Origin: Asterionellopsis glacialis
Lineage: Eukaryota > Bacillariophyta > Plagiogrammaphyceae > Rhaphoneidales > Asterionellopsidaceae
Reading direction: 5' to 3'
Length of the DNA: 24,011 nucleotides
Assembly (NCBI GenBank): GCA_014885115.2
Contig: WKLE02001004.1
Coordinates: 1-24,011 of the forward strand
A program made the translations under genes and the position numbers. The notes below the pieces were generated by a model. The model did not search any database and was not told where the DNA came from. It saw only the letters and a list, made by a program, of their open reading frames with translations. Positions within the stretch are counted from its first letter, which is position 1, and each line of letters begins with the position of its first letter. Positions 1-8,957 of this stretch are shown piece after piece.

Positions 1-706
1 CAGGTACACTACCTGGTACCTGGTAAGCCTCTGGCTAGGGGTATATTTGGCAACATCATTTTTACCTGCACCAAGTACGTTAAAAGGACATGGTATCATC
101 TAGTAGTAGAATATTAGGTAGGCTAGAAGATTGACTGATGATTGATTGCATTCTTCTTTGTTTCTGGGGGGGTGTCATTCTTGTTTGTTGTTCTCAATTC
201 CACACAAGGCTTGGATTTCAAATCGACCGTTTGAAATCCAGTTCACGGAGTTAAAAAAATGATAAACAACAATCTTCCAATTCTATCCAACAACATGATC
301 ATCCAGCATCAAAACAAAAGGTTTATTGTTGCCTTGCTTGATTTTTGTTTGTCTTGTTCTCACGGTCGTGTTTCTTTGAATTCAAGACAAGAACGATATT
401 GTTCTTCGAAAAGTATTCAAAAAGAAGAAACAAAGACAAGCCGCTCCAAAAATGAAGAGTTTGTGGTGTGTGTGTGTCTGGTTGTGTCTGTATGGTCAGT
501 TTTGTCATGACCTTGCCTGAGTACAAAACGGAGCTTCAGTTTTTTCTTTTTACAGGGTTCAGTTTTGTATTACAAAACTGAAATTGGGACCAATTCATTT
601 TTGTTTTTGTAACGCGATAAGAACGGTATTTTGGACAACAAAAACAAAAAAGGTGTCTGTGCTCGGTTTTGTTTTTGTTTTTGTAGTGCGATAAGGATCA
701 GTCTTA
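1..706. other. Non-genic flank with short repeats
   Basis: No credible gene is visible: the open frames are short, low-complexity and rich in T/G or A/C runs. Small structures are present. A GTAC-centred palindrome ACCTGGTACC lies at 11-20. A perfect 12-bp-arm hairpin (arms 558-569 and 571-582) has a one-base loop. Two copies of a roughly 22-bp sequence begin at 601 and 675, 74 bp apart, and differ mainly where one has ACGCG and the other GTGCG. The stretch ends at the TA that borders the mariner-like element. Confidence 0.5.
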
Positions 707-753
707 GGGTTGGTAGATAGCACTTTTGGTTCAGTTCAATTTTTGGTTCAATC
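707..753. repeat. Left terminal inverted repeat of mariner-like element
   Basis: Positions 713-753 match the reverse complement of 3688-3728 at 40 of 41 positions; the mismatch is at 749. Positions 707-712 match the far end only with one gap. A TA dinucleotide precedes it at 705-706. Confidence 0.85.
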
Positions 754-1031
754 CAATTTTCGACCCGTACCTTTCGTGTGAAATCAGTTTCTTCCTCCCA
801 GGATTGTGTAGGAAAATACATACGCATAATTTTTGTTGATTCAGTAGGATGGCATCAGCAAATGGTCATTTTTATTGTCATGCTTGAAGTTTGTTGCCAG
901 CCTCTCCTCCAAATTCAGGGTCATGCCAGGATGTTCTTCAACCTCCCCCCAACGCATGCGTCTGTTGAAAATATACTGGTACGCCACACAACAAAAATTC
1001 TTTGTTTTTGCAAATTGCAAAACATTTGACA

Positions 1032-1895
1032 ATGGTGAGAACGCAACGATCATCATACATTGAGAAGCCTTCCCCCATTGTATCCAAAAGACACCGTCCT
1101 CATCATGATGTTGAGGATGGTCCCTTAACTGGATACAATGGGGGAAGGTCTCTGATGAGAGAATCATACAAGGTTTTGAGCAAGGTAATTTTGGAGGCAA
1201 CTGAAGGTGTTTGGTGCAGAATTTTGCCTGTTAGTGAGTTTATTTTGGCAACAGATGATATTCAGAAGGCTACAGGGGTTGACTGGGAGCATGTACTTCC
1301 ATTGTTATTGACTTGTGGATTGGTGTATTTGGTTGTGACACAGTGGCAGGAGTTACAGTTGGATCTAAAGAACAAGAAACCTTTTGAAGTAACTTGTGTG
1401 AGAAGGCTCAACCGTGGAGAGGAATACTTTTTTTGTGTTGAACATCCATTACATAAGTCTCCTTTGGTGCAAGAAGATGAAGATAGGACATGGAGGTATG
1501 CCAGGATGAATGTACAAAATACTGAACTAGTGAAAGAGTTTGCTGAAGAAATTTGGAATCACAGGAGATACAAAAGAGTGATGGACAATGAAGGTAACAC
1601 TAGAAGAGAAGAAAATGCAAAAAAAAAAATAGAAATTGCCCAGCAGGTGGAGGACTCAATTTGTTTTGCATTGGCATTAGATTTGGAGAGATGGCCACGA
1701 CTTTCAAGAACAGATGCAAGAGCAATTCGAATTTCAACTTCAAGACAAATAAGCCATCAAGCAAGATACAACGTTGTTCATACTGCAACATTATGGGGAT
1801 GGAATGATTATTTTCTCACTGTTAAAAATAGGACAAAGATTGCAAAAGCCACTTGTAACCAGGACTGTATGATATTCCTTGGATTTGTTGATTGA
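1032..1895 (+). CDS. Unidentified ORF inside the mariner-like element
   Basis: An uninterrupted frame of 287 codons runs from the first ATG (1032, protein start MVRTQRSSYIEK) to a TGA. The frame is open further upstream, but only without an ATG. I recognise no domain. The protein is mixed charged and basic, with one hydrophobic stretch (about residues 90-105) and an Arg/Lys/Glu-rich part (about 170-215), which is encoded across an 11-A run at 1619-1629. It lies between the TIRs, upstream of the transposase remnant, on the same strand. It may be a DNA-binding or accessory part of the transposon, the N-terminal half of the transposase, or a captured gene. Codons 13-39 are encoded by an 81-base hairpin. 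The intact frame contrasts with the broken transposase, so it may be younger or selected, or simply lucky. Confidence 0.4.
   Translation: MVRTQRSSYIEKPSPIVSKRHRPHHDVEDGPLTGYNGGRSLMRESYKVLSKVILEATEGVWCRILPVSEFILATDDIQKATGVDWEHVLPLLLTCGLVYLVVTQWQELQLDLKNKKPFEVTCVRRLNRGEEYFFCVEHPLHKSPLVQEDEDRTWRYARMNVQNTELVKEFAEEIWNHRRYKRVMDNEGNTRREENAKKKIEIAQQVEDSICFALALDLERWPRLSRTDARAIRISTSRQISHQARYNVVHTATLWGWNDYFLTVKNRTKIAKATCNQDCMIFLGFVD
1068..1148. other. 81-base near-perfect hairpin
   Basis: The left arm (1068-1086) and right arm (1130-1148) are perfect 19-bp reverse complements starting CCTTCCCCCATT. Inside them a second stem pairs 93-102 of the 1000s block (1093-1102) with 1112-1121; its only non-Watson-Crick pair is G1096 opposite T1118, a G-U wobble in RNA. 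The apical loop is nine bases. Unpaired bases separate the two stems. As RNA it would fold into one long stem with a single internal loop. It lies 36 bases into the unidentified ORF. Confidence 0.8.
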
Positions 1896-1959
1896 CATGT
1901 ATGATCTAGATGAGTTTGTAGCCAAGTGATTGCAATTTTATTATGTAACACATACAGGT

Positions 1960-2695
1960 CATGATAAGAAGAAGAAAAAGTTTGTGGACTTGAATGATGA
2001 TCAAGACTTGAATGAGTTGGTAAGGTTCACCAATTTGGATGGGACACAGAAGGATTTGACTCTTACAGACGTATAGCTTTGTGTTAAAATGGGAAAAGGG
2101 TGACAAAGTGGATGAGGATGTGTCTTGTGACTCTAAGTTTATGTTGAAATGTATTCCTGAAGTGGCCAAGGTTATGAGAGAAGTGTACCATTGAATACCA
2201 GCAACCAAAAAATTGTATTTGGTAATGGACAATGCTGGAGGTCATAGAACAGATAATGCTAAGGAATTATATGTTGAAGAACTCAACAAACATGACATTG
2301 AAATAATTTGGCAGGTACCAAGATCACCAGAGACAAACATGCTAGATATGGGAGTTTGGATGAGCATTCAAGCAGCTATGATGAGGTTTCACCATAATTG
2401 TTGCTGCCATCATGATGCATTGGCTAAGAGTGTAGATGATGCATGGGACAACTATTTAAATGAAAGGGCTTTTGAAAATGTTCATGGATGATTGAAAGTT
2501 GTTTTACAGTTGGTTGTAAAGGATGAAGGTGGTAATCAGTTTGTGGAGGAACACAGGGGGAAGCTTTTCCAAGATGCAACAATTGTTGATCTCACATCCT
2601 TAGATGATGACAGAAACATTATAATAAATGTAGACATGGATGACCAGGAAACTGGTGATGATGATCTTATTGACAATGAGTCTGATATGGACTAA
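1960..2695 (+). pseudogene. Mariner-type DDE/D transposase remnant
   Basis: From about 2065 one reading frame runs to a TAA at 2693-2695, broken by TGA at 2192-2194 and again at 2489-2491. It encodes the end of a mariner-like catalytic domain. VMDNAGGH carries the second catalytic Asp and PRSPETNMLD the third acidic residue, with 38 residues between them. A conserved-looking tail follows (GVWMSIQ, then DEGGNQFVEEHRGK) and an acidic C-terminus. Upstream, about 1960-2073 reads in another frame and ends at a TAG, so at least one frameshift separates it; it is rich in Lys and Asp. The first catalytic Asp region was not identified. The 2489 stop fits a CGA-to-TGA change and the 2192 stop a Trp-to-stop change. 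The product would be non-functional. Confidence 0.75.
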
Positions 2696-3687
2696 TAAAA
2701 AATATAAAATAACTATTCCTGTTACCACCACATCAACATTATTGCTTTGACTACTTTTACAGAATTTTCATAAAAAATGTGAGAGTTTTTATGTTCTATC
2801 TGGTACATCAACACATAGGATTCTATGTGTGTTGTTAAGTAAAGTTACATTAATTAGGAGCTGATGAGGTGTCTACTGATTCTACAAAAATTTCCTGTAT
2901 GTACATTTGAACGGGCTCCTGGTAGAAAGAAACTGATTTGACACAAAAGGTAGGACTAAAAAGTTGAACCAAAACACTTTTCAGTCCATATGTATGATAC
3001 TGTTAAATTTTTGGATCAATTAAATCTGCAGTGCAAATTGATATATCAAGATTCCCTAACCAGATTATATCCCAAAAAATCCGCGAAACACCTGCTACAA
3101 TACAGAACCAGTTTACCATAAGACGAATTAAATCCCATGCATTTTTTGGCATTTCACATGCATGTAAAAAAAATTCCCTCTTTTCCTCCTCCATGGTGGT
3201 CCCACGTCCTGGCATTAAACTTTGTTCACAACACAACAATAAACCATAATAGTGCAGTAGACATTGACCAATATTTGTTATGTTGCATAACAAAAGGCAT
3301 TTCTATTCCATTGTTGACCAAAGTACCTTTGCGTGTTTTCTCCATGGAAAATGACAGCTCAATTCAAGGTTGATTGGTGGTTTGTGGTGGTTTTCTTTAT
3401 TGCAACATGATCTCCTCCATCAACAAGGCATAATGCACTTTGAATATTTATTTTGTTACATGATTGATTGTTGTCTTTGGTGAAAAAATTTGATTTTCAA
3501 CTGTTCCTTGCTCATTGTTGTCATCAATCTTTGTTGGGTGGACAGTGCCGACTTTTGCGCAGAAATGATAAGTGAGTCAACGAAAGAAAAGGAATCCAAA
3601 AAAATTGAACCAATTGAACCAGTTCAATTGGTTCAATTTCTGACTCATTTGAATGGTCAAAATTTTTAATCGTACAAATCAAATTCT
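2696..3687. other. Non-coding 3' interior of the mariner-like element
   Basis: About 1 kb between the transposase stop and the right TIR contains no recognisable gene. Just inside the TIR is a perfect hairpin: an 18-base left arm (3602-3619) and its reverse complement (3622-3639) with a two-base loop, built from repeated TTGAACCAATTGAAC-type units. The same TTGAACC/GGTTCAA word recurs in the TIR itself, so this is probably a subterminal repeat where transposase could bind. Otherwise I see nothing. Confidence 0.6.
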
Positions 3688-3735
3688 GATTAAACCAAAA
3701 ATTGAACTGAACCAAAAGTGCTATCTACTGAACCT
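3688..3735. repeat. Right terminal inverted repeat of mariner-like element
   Basis: Positions 3688-3728 are the reverse complement of 713-753 with a single mismatch. A looser match continues to 3735, and a TA follows at 3736-3737. Confidence 0.85.
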
Positions 3736-3946
3736 TACCAACATATACTGTAGCTGGTAGCCTAGCTAGTGGGAAAGAAATTTGCATTGGTTGTTCTTCA
3801 TGACACCATTCTTATCCTCCCTCCCCAATTGTGCATTCGAAAGGTCAATTTTTCACTCTAATCATCTGTCAACATGATTTCTCTTCCATCTGTTCAGATA
3901 CTGTACTATCCCAAGCACTGTCTCTACAAATATGTCAATTACTGGG

Positions 3947-4704
3947 GTCCAATTAAATTAGTGTACCTACTACTGAATCTCACGTAGCTTTTTAGTGTAC
4001 TTTAGTGTACTTTTCATTCAAACCCTAACCTTAATATTATACTAATGAACTCTTTCATCTAACCCCTAACCTTAATGATATAATAACAGATGTTTTTAAC
4101 CTTATCTTGTGGTGTACAAGCTTGTAAGTACAGTACACCCAAGTAGAGATAAAAAATTCTCTCAAATTTGATATAAATTTATGTGATATTGGTGAACAAA
4201 TATGTAACATAAATTGGAAGTGGTCAAAAGTGTCCAAAAAGTACACTAAATTCATTGAATTCTGTTTGAGGATTGGTTGAGAGTACTAGTGTATGTCCCA
4301 ACAGATAATCATAGAGCAAAGTTGTGCAAAAAAGTGTCCTAAAAGAATACTAGAAATACATGTGGATCACCAAAAGTGTCCTAAAAGTACACTAGAACAT
4401 ACATGTGGATCACCAAAAGTGTCCTAAAAGTACACTAGAAATACATGTGGAACACCAAAAGTGTCCTTAAAGTACACAAGAAATACATGTGAATCACCAA
4501 AAGTGTCATAATAGTACACAAGAAATACATGTGAATCACCAAAAGTGTCATAAAAGTACACTAGAAATACATGTGGATCACCAAAAAGTGTCCTAAAAGT
4601 ACACTAAATTAATTTTTCACACTCCAGGAATTCTTTGATTGGTCAAAAAATGAAATTACACTAAAAAAGTACACTAGGCAAAGTACACTAAATGAATCTC
4701 TCTC
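3947..4704. mobile_element. Candidate non-autonomous (Mutator-like) MITE
   Basis: The 11-bp sequence CAATTACTGGG occurs at 3936-3946 and again, identically, at 4705-4715. Between them, both ends carry related inverted sequence: TTAGTGTAC near 3958-3966 and 3991-4010 on the left, and GTACACTAAA near 4662-4692 on the right. There is no coding capacity. An 11-bp direct repeat is in the 9-11 bp range of Mutator-like target duplications, and the ends begin with G and finish with C, as in many MULEs. The terminal repeats are short and imperfect, so the family assignment is an inference. The interior includes a 42-bp tandem array. Confidence 0.5.
4328..4607. repeat. 42-bp minisatellite, six copies plus a partial
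   Basis: The unit reads AAAAGTGTCCTAAAAGTACA, then CTAGAAATACATGTGGATCACC. Copies begin at about 4330, 4372, 4415, 4457, 4499 and 4541; a truncated copy starts at 4583. Copies differ by a few substitutions, such as CCTAAAAG versus CATAATAG and GGATCACC versus GAATCACC. The second copy has one extra base. Each unit contains AGTGT...ACACT, the same word that forms the ends of the surrounding element. Confidence 0.9.
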
Positions 4705-4827
4705 CAATTACTGGGAGTTTTTTTTATGACTGATTGAATTTGGAATTTATGCAAATATCACAAACTAAAAAAATTAGTTCCATCAATTTTTTTCGTATAT
4801 TTGACAACATCTGCAGACAGTCTAAGT

Positions 4828-5010
4828 TGTCATATCCTTTAAGGGTCACATTACAAATGTTAGATATGATTATATGATCCGTTCTTCTGACCTCACTAGA
4901 AGTAGCTTAATCATGAATAATTTAGAACCATTGAGAGTTGTGTTATCACACATCTCTCATATTTTAACCTTCATCAAATAATTACTCCTATCATCAAATA
5001 CAATACGTCA
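4828..5010 (+). repeat. 5' LTR (183 bp, internally deleted)
   Basis: It begins TGTCATATCC and ends ACGTCA. It aligns with the 3' LTR along its length apart from about 56 bases missing after position 4838 (present at about 8970-9027 in the 3' copy) and a two-base indel. The aligned part is roughly 88% identical by eye. Confidence 0.88.
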
Positions 5011-5011
5011 T

Positions 5012-5023
5012 TTTGATCAGAGC
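5012..5023 (+). other. Probable primer-binding site (initiator tRNA-Met type)
   Basis: Immediately after the 5' LTR, TTTGATCAGAGC matches 9 of 12 bases of the common retroelement site TGGTATCAGAGC, which is complementary to the 3' end of initiator tRNA-Met. Eight matching bases (ATCAGAGC) are contiguous. Position relative to the LTR end is as expected. Confidence 0.6.
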
Positions 5024-5282
5024 GCTCATTGCTTGATGAAAATCAAGAACAATCCATCAACACACCACTTGACAACTAAAGACAAGAGAAGAATCCAAGC
5101 CCAAGTTAAGGATTGGGCAGAAGGAACAGAAGATTAACAGTACCCCTTTCTCCAACTCTCCACAGGGAGGCAGAAACACCCACAATGGTAATATTTGCCA
5201 GGGCATAGGATACACTGGCCCAACACATGGCAAATCTCACCAAGCACAACAACAACAAACAAAATCATCCATAACCATTAGA

Positions 5283-5678
5283 TTGTCTGATGGAGCTAGT
5301 GATACTAGTCAAAGAAATAGAACCATTACAAGTAGTGGGGATGCGTACTATTTTGCTGGTGCAGCACCTATTGAAGGTCAACATTTAGTGCACACTCCTT
5401 TAGCAGGACAAGTGTCTTTTGCAGACAACAAAGGCAAGTTACCCCTTTATACAGTAACCAATATACATGCTGTTTCTAGCCATCATTTTCAGTGGTTAGG
5501 ACTAAACAATTATTGTAATCATCCACTTAGATACCAACATGAACCATTAGAAAGAACAACAGTAGGAACTACATCTGTATACAATTATTCCTCAGAGGAG
5601 GACAAGTTGTTTGAGAGTTCCAACAATGTGCCTAAGAAAGACCAATTCAGGCTGACATTTCTCCAACTACAATACTAA
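5283..5678 (+). pseudogene. Retrotransposon ORF between LTR and protease (gag/pol linker?)
   Basis: An open frame of 131 codons, with no ATG at its start that is clearly functional, lies between the 5' LTR and the protease. It is rich in Ser, Thr, His and Asn. I recognise no CCHC zinc knuckle or capsid motif. The preceding 270 bases (5011-5282) contain several stops. By position it should be the C-terminal part of gag or the gag-pol junction. It is listed only because it belongs to the element. Confidence 0.4.
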
Positions 5679-5699
5679 TTATAAAAACAATTGTTCAAC

Positions 5700-6358
5700 A
5701 TCACAATCACAATACAAATCATCCCTTTTTAGCCCTACTTGATAGTGGTGGCTCACATACAATGATCAATTCTTGGTGTTTAATGAAAGGTGTTACACCT
5801 ACCATATTATCACATTCCATTAGTTTTTCCAGCATGGCTGGCAAACTCAATGCATCAAGAGTAGTCCATCTTCAGGCCATAAAAATCCCAGAATTCTCAA
5901 AATCGCAAACCATCCACAATGAAACAGCCTTTGGATTTGACAATTCAAATGTCAAGTTTGATATTATATTAGGACAAACCTTCCTTTGAACAACTGGTAT
6001 AGATATCAAGTTCAGTAACAACACATGTGTGTGGGGCCCAATCACAGTTCCAATGCATCCAAACAATCATTGGACACCTAACCAAAATGCTGCCATGTTA
6101 ATTGAAGCTGTTAGTGACAAAATCACTGACAAAGACATCCCAGAAACCTTCAAAATCCAAGTCATGCAAGATTCTAAATATGATAAAATATCAACTGAAG
6201 AAGTAGCTCAAAAACAGCACTATCTCACTCCAAATCAATGCACAGAATCGGCTAATCATCTAGCACCCCATAAAACATTATTCAATGGCAAACTAAGTAA
6301 ATACAAGGGTGAGAAGATAAACCTTAAACTCAAACAAGGTATAGTACCAAGATACTTC
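5700..6358 (+). pseudogene. Retropepsin-like protease remnant and spacer
   Basis: The frame reads ALLDSGGSHTMINS near 5732-5773, an aspartic protease active site of the D-S/T-G type with the catalytic Asp codon at 5741-5743. About 70 residues later comes FDIILGQTFL (near 5958-5987), the conserved IILGxxFL end of Ty3/gypsy proteases. A TGA follows directly at 5987-5989, then further coding-like sequence in another frame (6029-6361) ending at TGA just before PYPVP, the usual entry to the RT domain. Both stops disable the polyprotein. Confidence 0.75.
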
Positions 6359-6945
6359 TGACCATACCCAGTTCCACATTCACAAATAGATATTTTCAAA
6401 CAAGAAGCATAACAACTTTGTAACATAGATGTCCTGAAACCAACAGGACCATCAGCATGGGGCTCACCTCAATTGATAGCTCCAAAAATGACACCACCAT
6501 TTGTTGACTATCAGACATGAGATATCTCAACACTCAATTAATCCACCAAGTTTATCCATTACCAAAAATACAAGATATACTCACCAGACGTGCTGGATAT
6601 AAGTTCTTTACAAAAATCGGCATCAGCATGCAATACTACACCTTTGAACTTGATGATGAATCAAAAAACTCTGTGTCATCACCATGCCATTTGGGAACTT
6701 TCAATACAAACATTTACCCATGGGCTGTAAACAGAGCCCTGACATTACTCAACAGATTATGGAAAGTATCCTCAATGATCTTGATGATGTAGAAGTTTAC
6801 ATTGATGGCATTTCTATTTTTTCTATCTCATGGGAATCTCATATCCAAACAGTTGACAAGGTGGTCACTTTTCTCAAAGATGGTGGATTCACCGTCAACC
6901 CACTTAAGTGCAAATGGGGTATCCAAGAGACTTCCTAGGGTACTG
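6359..6945 (+). pseudogene. Reverse transcriptase remnant
   Basis: Ordered gypsy RT motifs are visible but spread over three frames: PYPVP near 6362; GSPQLIAPK near 6460-6490; DMRYLNTQLIHQVYPLP at about 6514-6565; FFTKIGISMQYYTFELD at 6605-6655; PFGNFQYKHLPMG from 6687; the polymerase box VYIDG at 6795-6809; and [10 protein letters not shown] from about 6932. The catalytic box should be YxDD; the second Asp codon is GGC (Gly). Frame changes occur between about 6660 and 6690 and between about 6910 and 6932, and TGA/TAA codons break the first third. It is inactive. Confidence 0.88.
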
Positions 6946-7560
6946 GATCACACCCACTGGCCTCAAACCATGGCACAAAAAGATTGAAGCTATCCTCAAT
7001 ATGCAACCACCTACCAACATATCACAAATCTGCTCATTCACTGGTGCTGTTACATTCTATTGCAACATGTGGCCAAAAAGATCTTACATCCTTGCTCCCC
7101 TAACTAAACTGACAGGCAAAGGACAAAAATTCATTTGGGGACCTGAACAACAAAAAAACGTTTGACACCATGAAGGCTCTAATTATCCAAGATACATTAC
7201 TTTGTTACCCTGACACTTCCCTACCATTTCACATTGACATGGATGCTAGTGATTACCAAATTGGTGCAGTAATCAAACAAAATGGAAAACCTATTGCATA
7301 CTATTCCAGAAAACTCACTGACACACAAATAAAATATTCAACAGATGAAAAAGAATTACTTGCTATTGTCGTGACATTGAACAAATTCTGTACGTTACTC
7401 TATGTCTAAAAAATACACATCCACACTGACCACTGTAACCTAACCTTTCACAACCTCAAGACCCAAAACATCCTCCAATGGTACTTATTCATTGAAGATT
7501 TTTGTACTATCTTTCATTACAAAAACGGATCTGAAAACATTGTTGCAGATGCTCTGTTGT
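6946..7560 (+). pseudogene. RT connection and RNase H remnant
   Basis: The segment continues from RT with the connection motif [15 protein letters not shown] (near 7094-7140) and then, after a frameshift at about 7160, an RNase H domain: FHIDMDASDYQIGAVI (about 7230-7275), the IAYYSRKLTD block and the DEKELLAIV block. This is the standard arrangement C-terminal to RT in Ty3/gypsy elements. Downstream the frame changes again, with HYKNGSENIVADAL-like sequence in a third frame near 7515-7556, which leads towards the integrase. Confidence 0.82.
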
Positions 7561-8830
7561 GCCTCCCTCACACTGACAATGCTGGGAGGCAGGAAGAATT
7601 ACCTCAACCCATTAAACCTTCACCAACCAAATTCAGTTTTGGTATTGATGACCCACAACTTTGTGATTGCTTCCTTAATTTCCCTGATTTAGATGATGAT
7701 CCTTTCCCCTTGGATTACAACTATCTCCAGATTGAACAACAAGAGGACCATGAACTACAATATAAGAGGGCTCATGAACCACAATACTACCCAATAATTC
7801 ATTTTAGTCTAGAACTCCAATTGATTTGTTACAAACCGCAGCATGACCATCCATGAAAAATATATGTTCTGCAAGGTGCTCTTGACCAATTAGTGGCTTG
7901 ATTTCACCAAGTTACAAACCACACTGGAGTCTCACAGCTATTTGACACCATTAGTGTCCATATCAACCACCCAAGATTACATAAGGAAAGAGAATGATTG
8001 GTTCTAACACCTGTGATAGTTGTCAACACTACAAGGTACCTGGCCCAGGTTACAGATATTTACCTCCAAGAGAAGCCCCCATAAAACCTTGAAGCAAAGT
8101 TACTGTGGATTTAATTGGACCATGGAAGGTAACTATCCAAAATCAAGAATATGAATTTAATGCCTTATCTGTAATCAAGACTATCACTAACCTATCAGAC
8201 TTTATAAGAATTGATAATAAAATAGCAGAACATGTAGGACAACAATTTGACAATATTTGGTGCTCCTGATACCCATTACCATTAAAATGTATCCATGATA
8301 ATGAAGGCGAATTTATTAGCCAAGCATTCCAACAATCACTAACTAATATACACATCAAAGATGTCCCAACTACTATTAAGTCAAGCCAAAGTTATCTGCA
8401 AACTAGTCCATCAAACAGTGGGTAATATTTTATGGACATTGGTCCATTCTCATCCACCACAAAACATAGAACAAGCCAATCAAATGATTGATTCTTGTCT
8501 TGCAACAGCTAACCATGCTCTTGTCCAGTGTCCAATCAACAGATCACTGAACATCACTTCAGGAGCCTTAGTATTTCACTGTAATATGTTCCTCAATATT
8601 CCTATCTTTGCAGATCTTGCTCAATTATGTCAACATTGAAAACATATCATTGATGAGAACTTATGTTGCCAGAATGCTTGTCATTGTACATTTGATTACC
8701 AAACACAACAAGAAGTCCTAGTCTAAGTTCCAACCCCCAACACATTGGAGACTTGCTTTGAAGGTCTTTATCCCACAGCATCTGTTCATACCAATTGTAC
8801 TATTGTTATTGCATGCAATCCTAATATATC
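7561..8830 (+). pseudogene. Integrase remnant
   Basis: The core starts with VDLIGPW (first catalytic Asp codon 8108-8110), has an in-frame TGA at 8267-8269 and continues to CIHDNEGEF (second Asp 8297-8299). After a frameshift comes SQAKVICKLVHQTVGN, where the usual catalytic Glu of ICE/VE-R-x-H is AAA (Lys) at 8400-8402. The spacing fits DD35E. The following LATANHALVQC and NIPIFADL blocks are typical of gypsy integrase tails, and SVHTNCTIVI near 8770-8805 resembles the extreme C-terminus. The N-terminal zinc-binding region (7900-8060) is too eroded to trace all four ligands. No chromodomain was seen. Confidence 0.82.
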
Positions 8831-8957
8831 TGATTGCATTAATATTTGTTGGGTTAAAGCAACCCTACTGCCGTACAGTTAGAAACTGATTTGGGTGCCA
8901 ATTAAATCTCACCTTTCTTCATGAATTAAAAATGTTAATGACATTGTGAAGGCACAA

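Larger units (their letters stand above)
707..3735 (+). mobile_element. Decayed Tc1/mariner-like DNA transposon with long TIRs
   Basis: The element is bounded by inverted repeats: 713-753 is the reverse complement of 3688-3728 with one mismatch in 41. The similarity continues less exactly outward to 707 and 3735, where a TA dinucleotide sits on each side (705-706 and 3736-3737), as expected for the TA target of Tc1/mariner elements. Inside are an unidentified ORF (1032-1895) and a transposase remnant (about 1960-2695) with the MDNAGGH and SPETNMLD signatures of mariner-type DDE/D transposases. Stops and a frameshift show that it cannot make its own transposase. The length of 3.0 kb is long for a mariner element, leaving about 1 kb of non-coding DNA 3' of the transposase. 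The TIRs are seen directly; the family name rests on the transposase motifs and the TA flanks. Confidence 0.8.

Noticed and set aside
259..1029. Several open frames of 60-120 codons on both strands.
   Set aside because: Low-complexity T/G- or A/C-rich sequence with overlapping frames and no motif; they lie partly across the mariner TIR.
1002..1031. An upstream TTG start for the transposon ORF.
   Set aside because: TTG starts are not expected in a eukaryotic nuclear gene; the first ATG is 1032.
2192..2491. Two in-frame TGA codons in the transposase, which could suggest TGA recoding (selenocysteine or a variant code).
   Set aside because: The phosphatase and hydroxylase genes end with TGA as a normal stop, and the transposase also has a frameshift, so decay is the simpler explanation.
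4328..4607. Regular 42-bp repeats resembling a CRISPR array.
   Set aside because: The repeats are directly adjacent with no unique spacers, and the genome is eukaryotic; it is a minisatellite.
8034..8048. GGTACCTGG inside the integrase remnant, as a member of the intergenic palindrome family.
   Set aside because: A single short match without an inverted partner, in coding-derived sequence where the integrase reading explains it.
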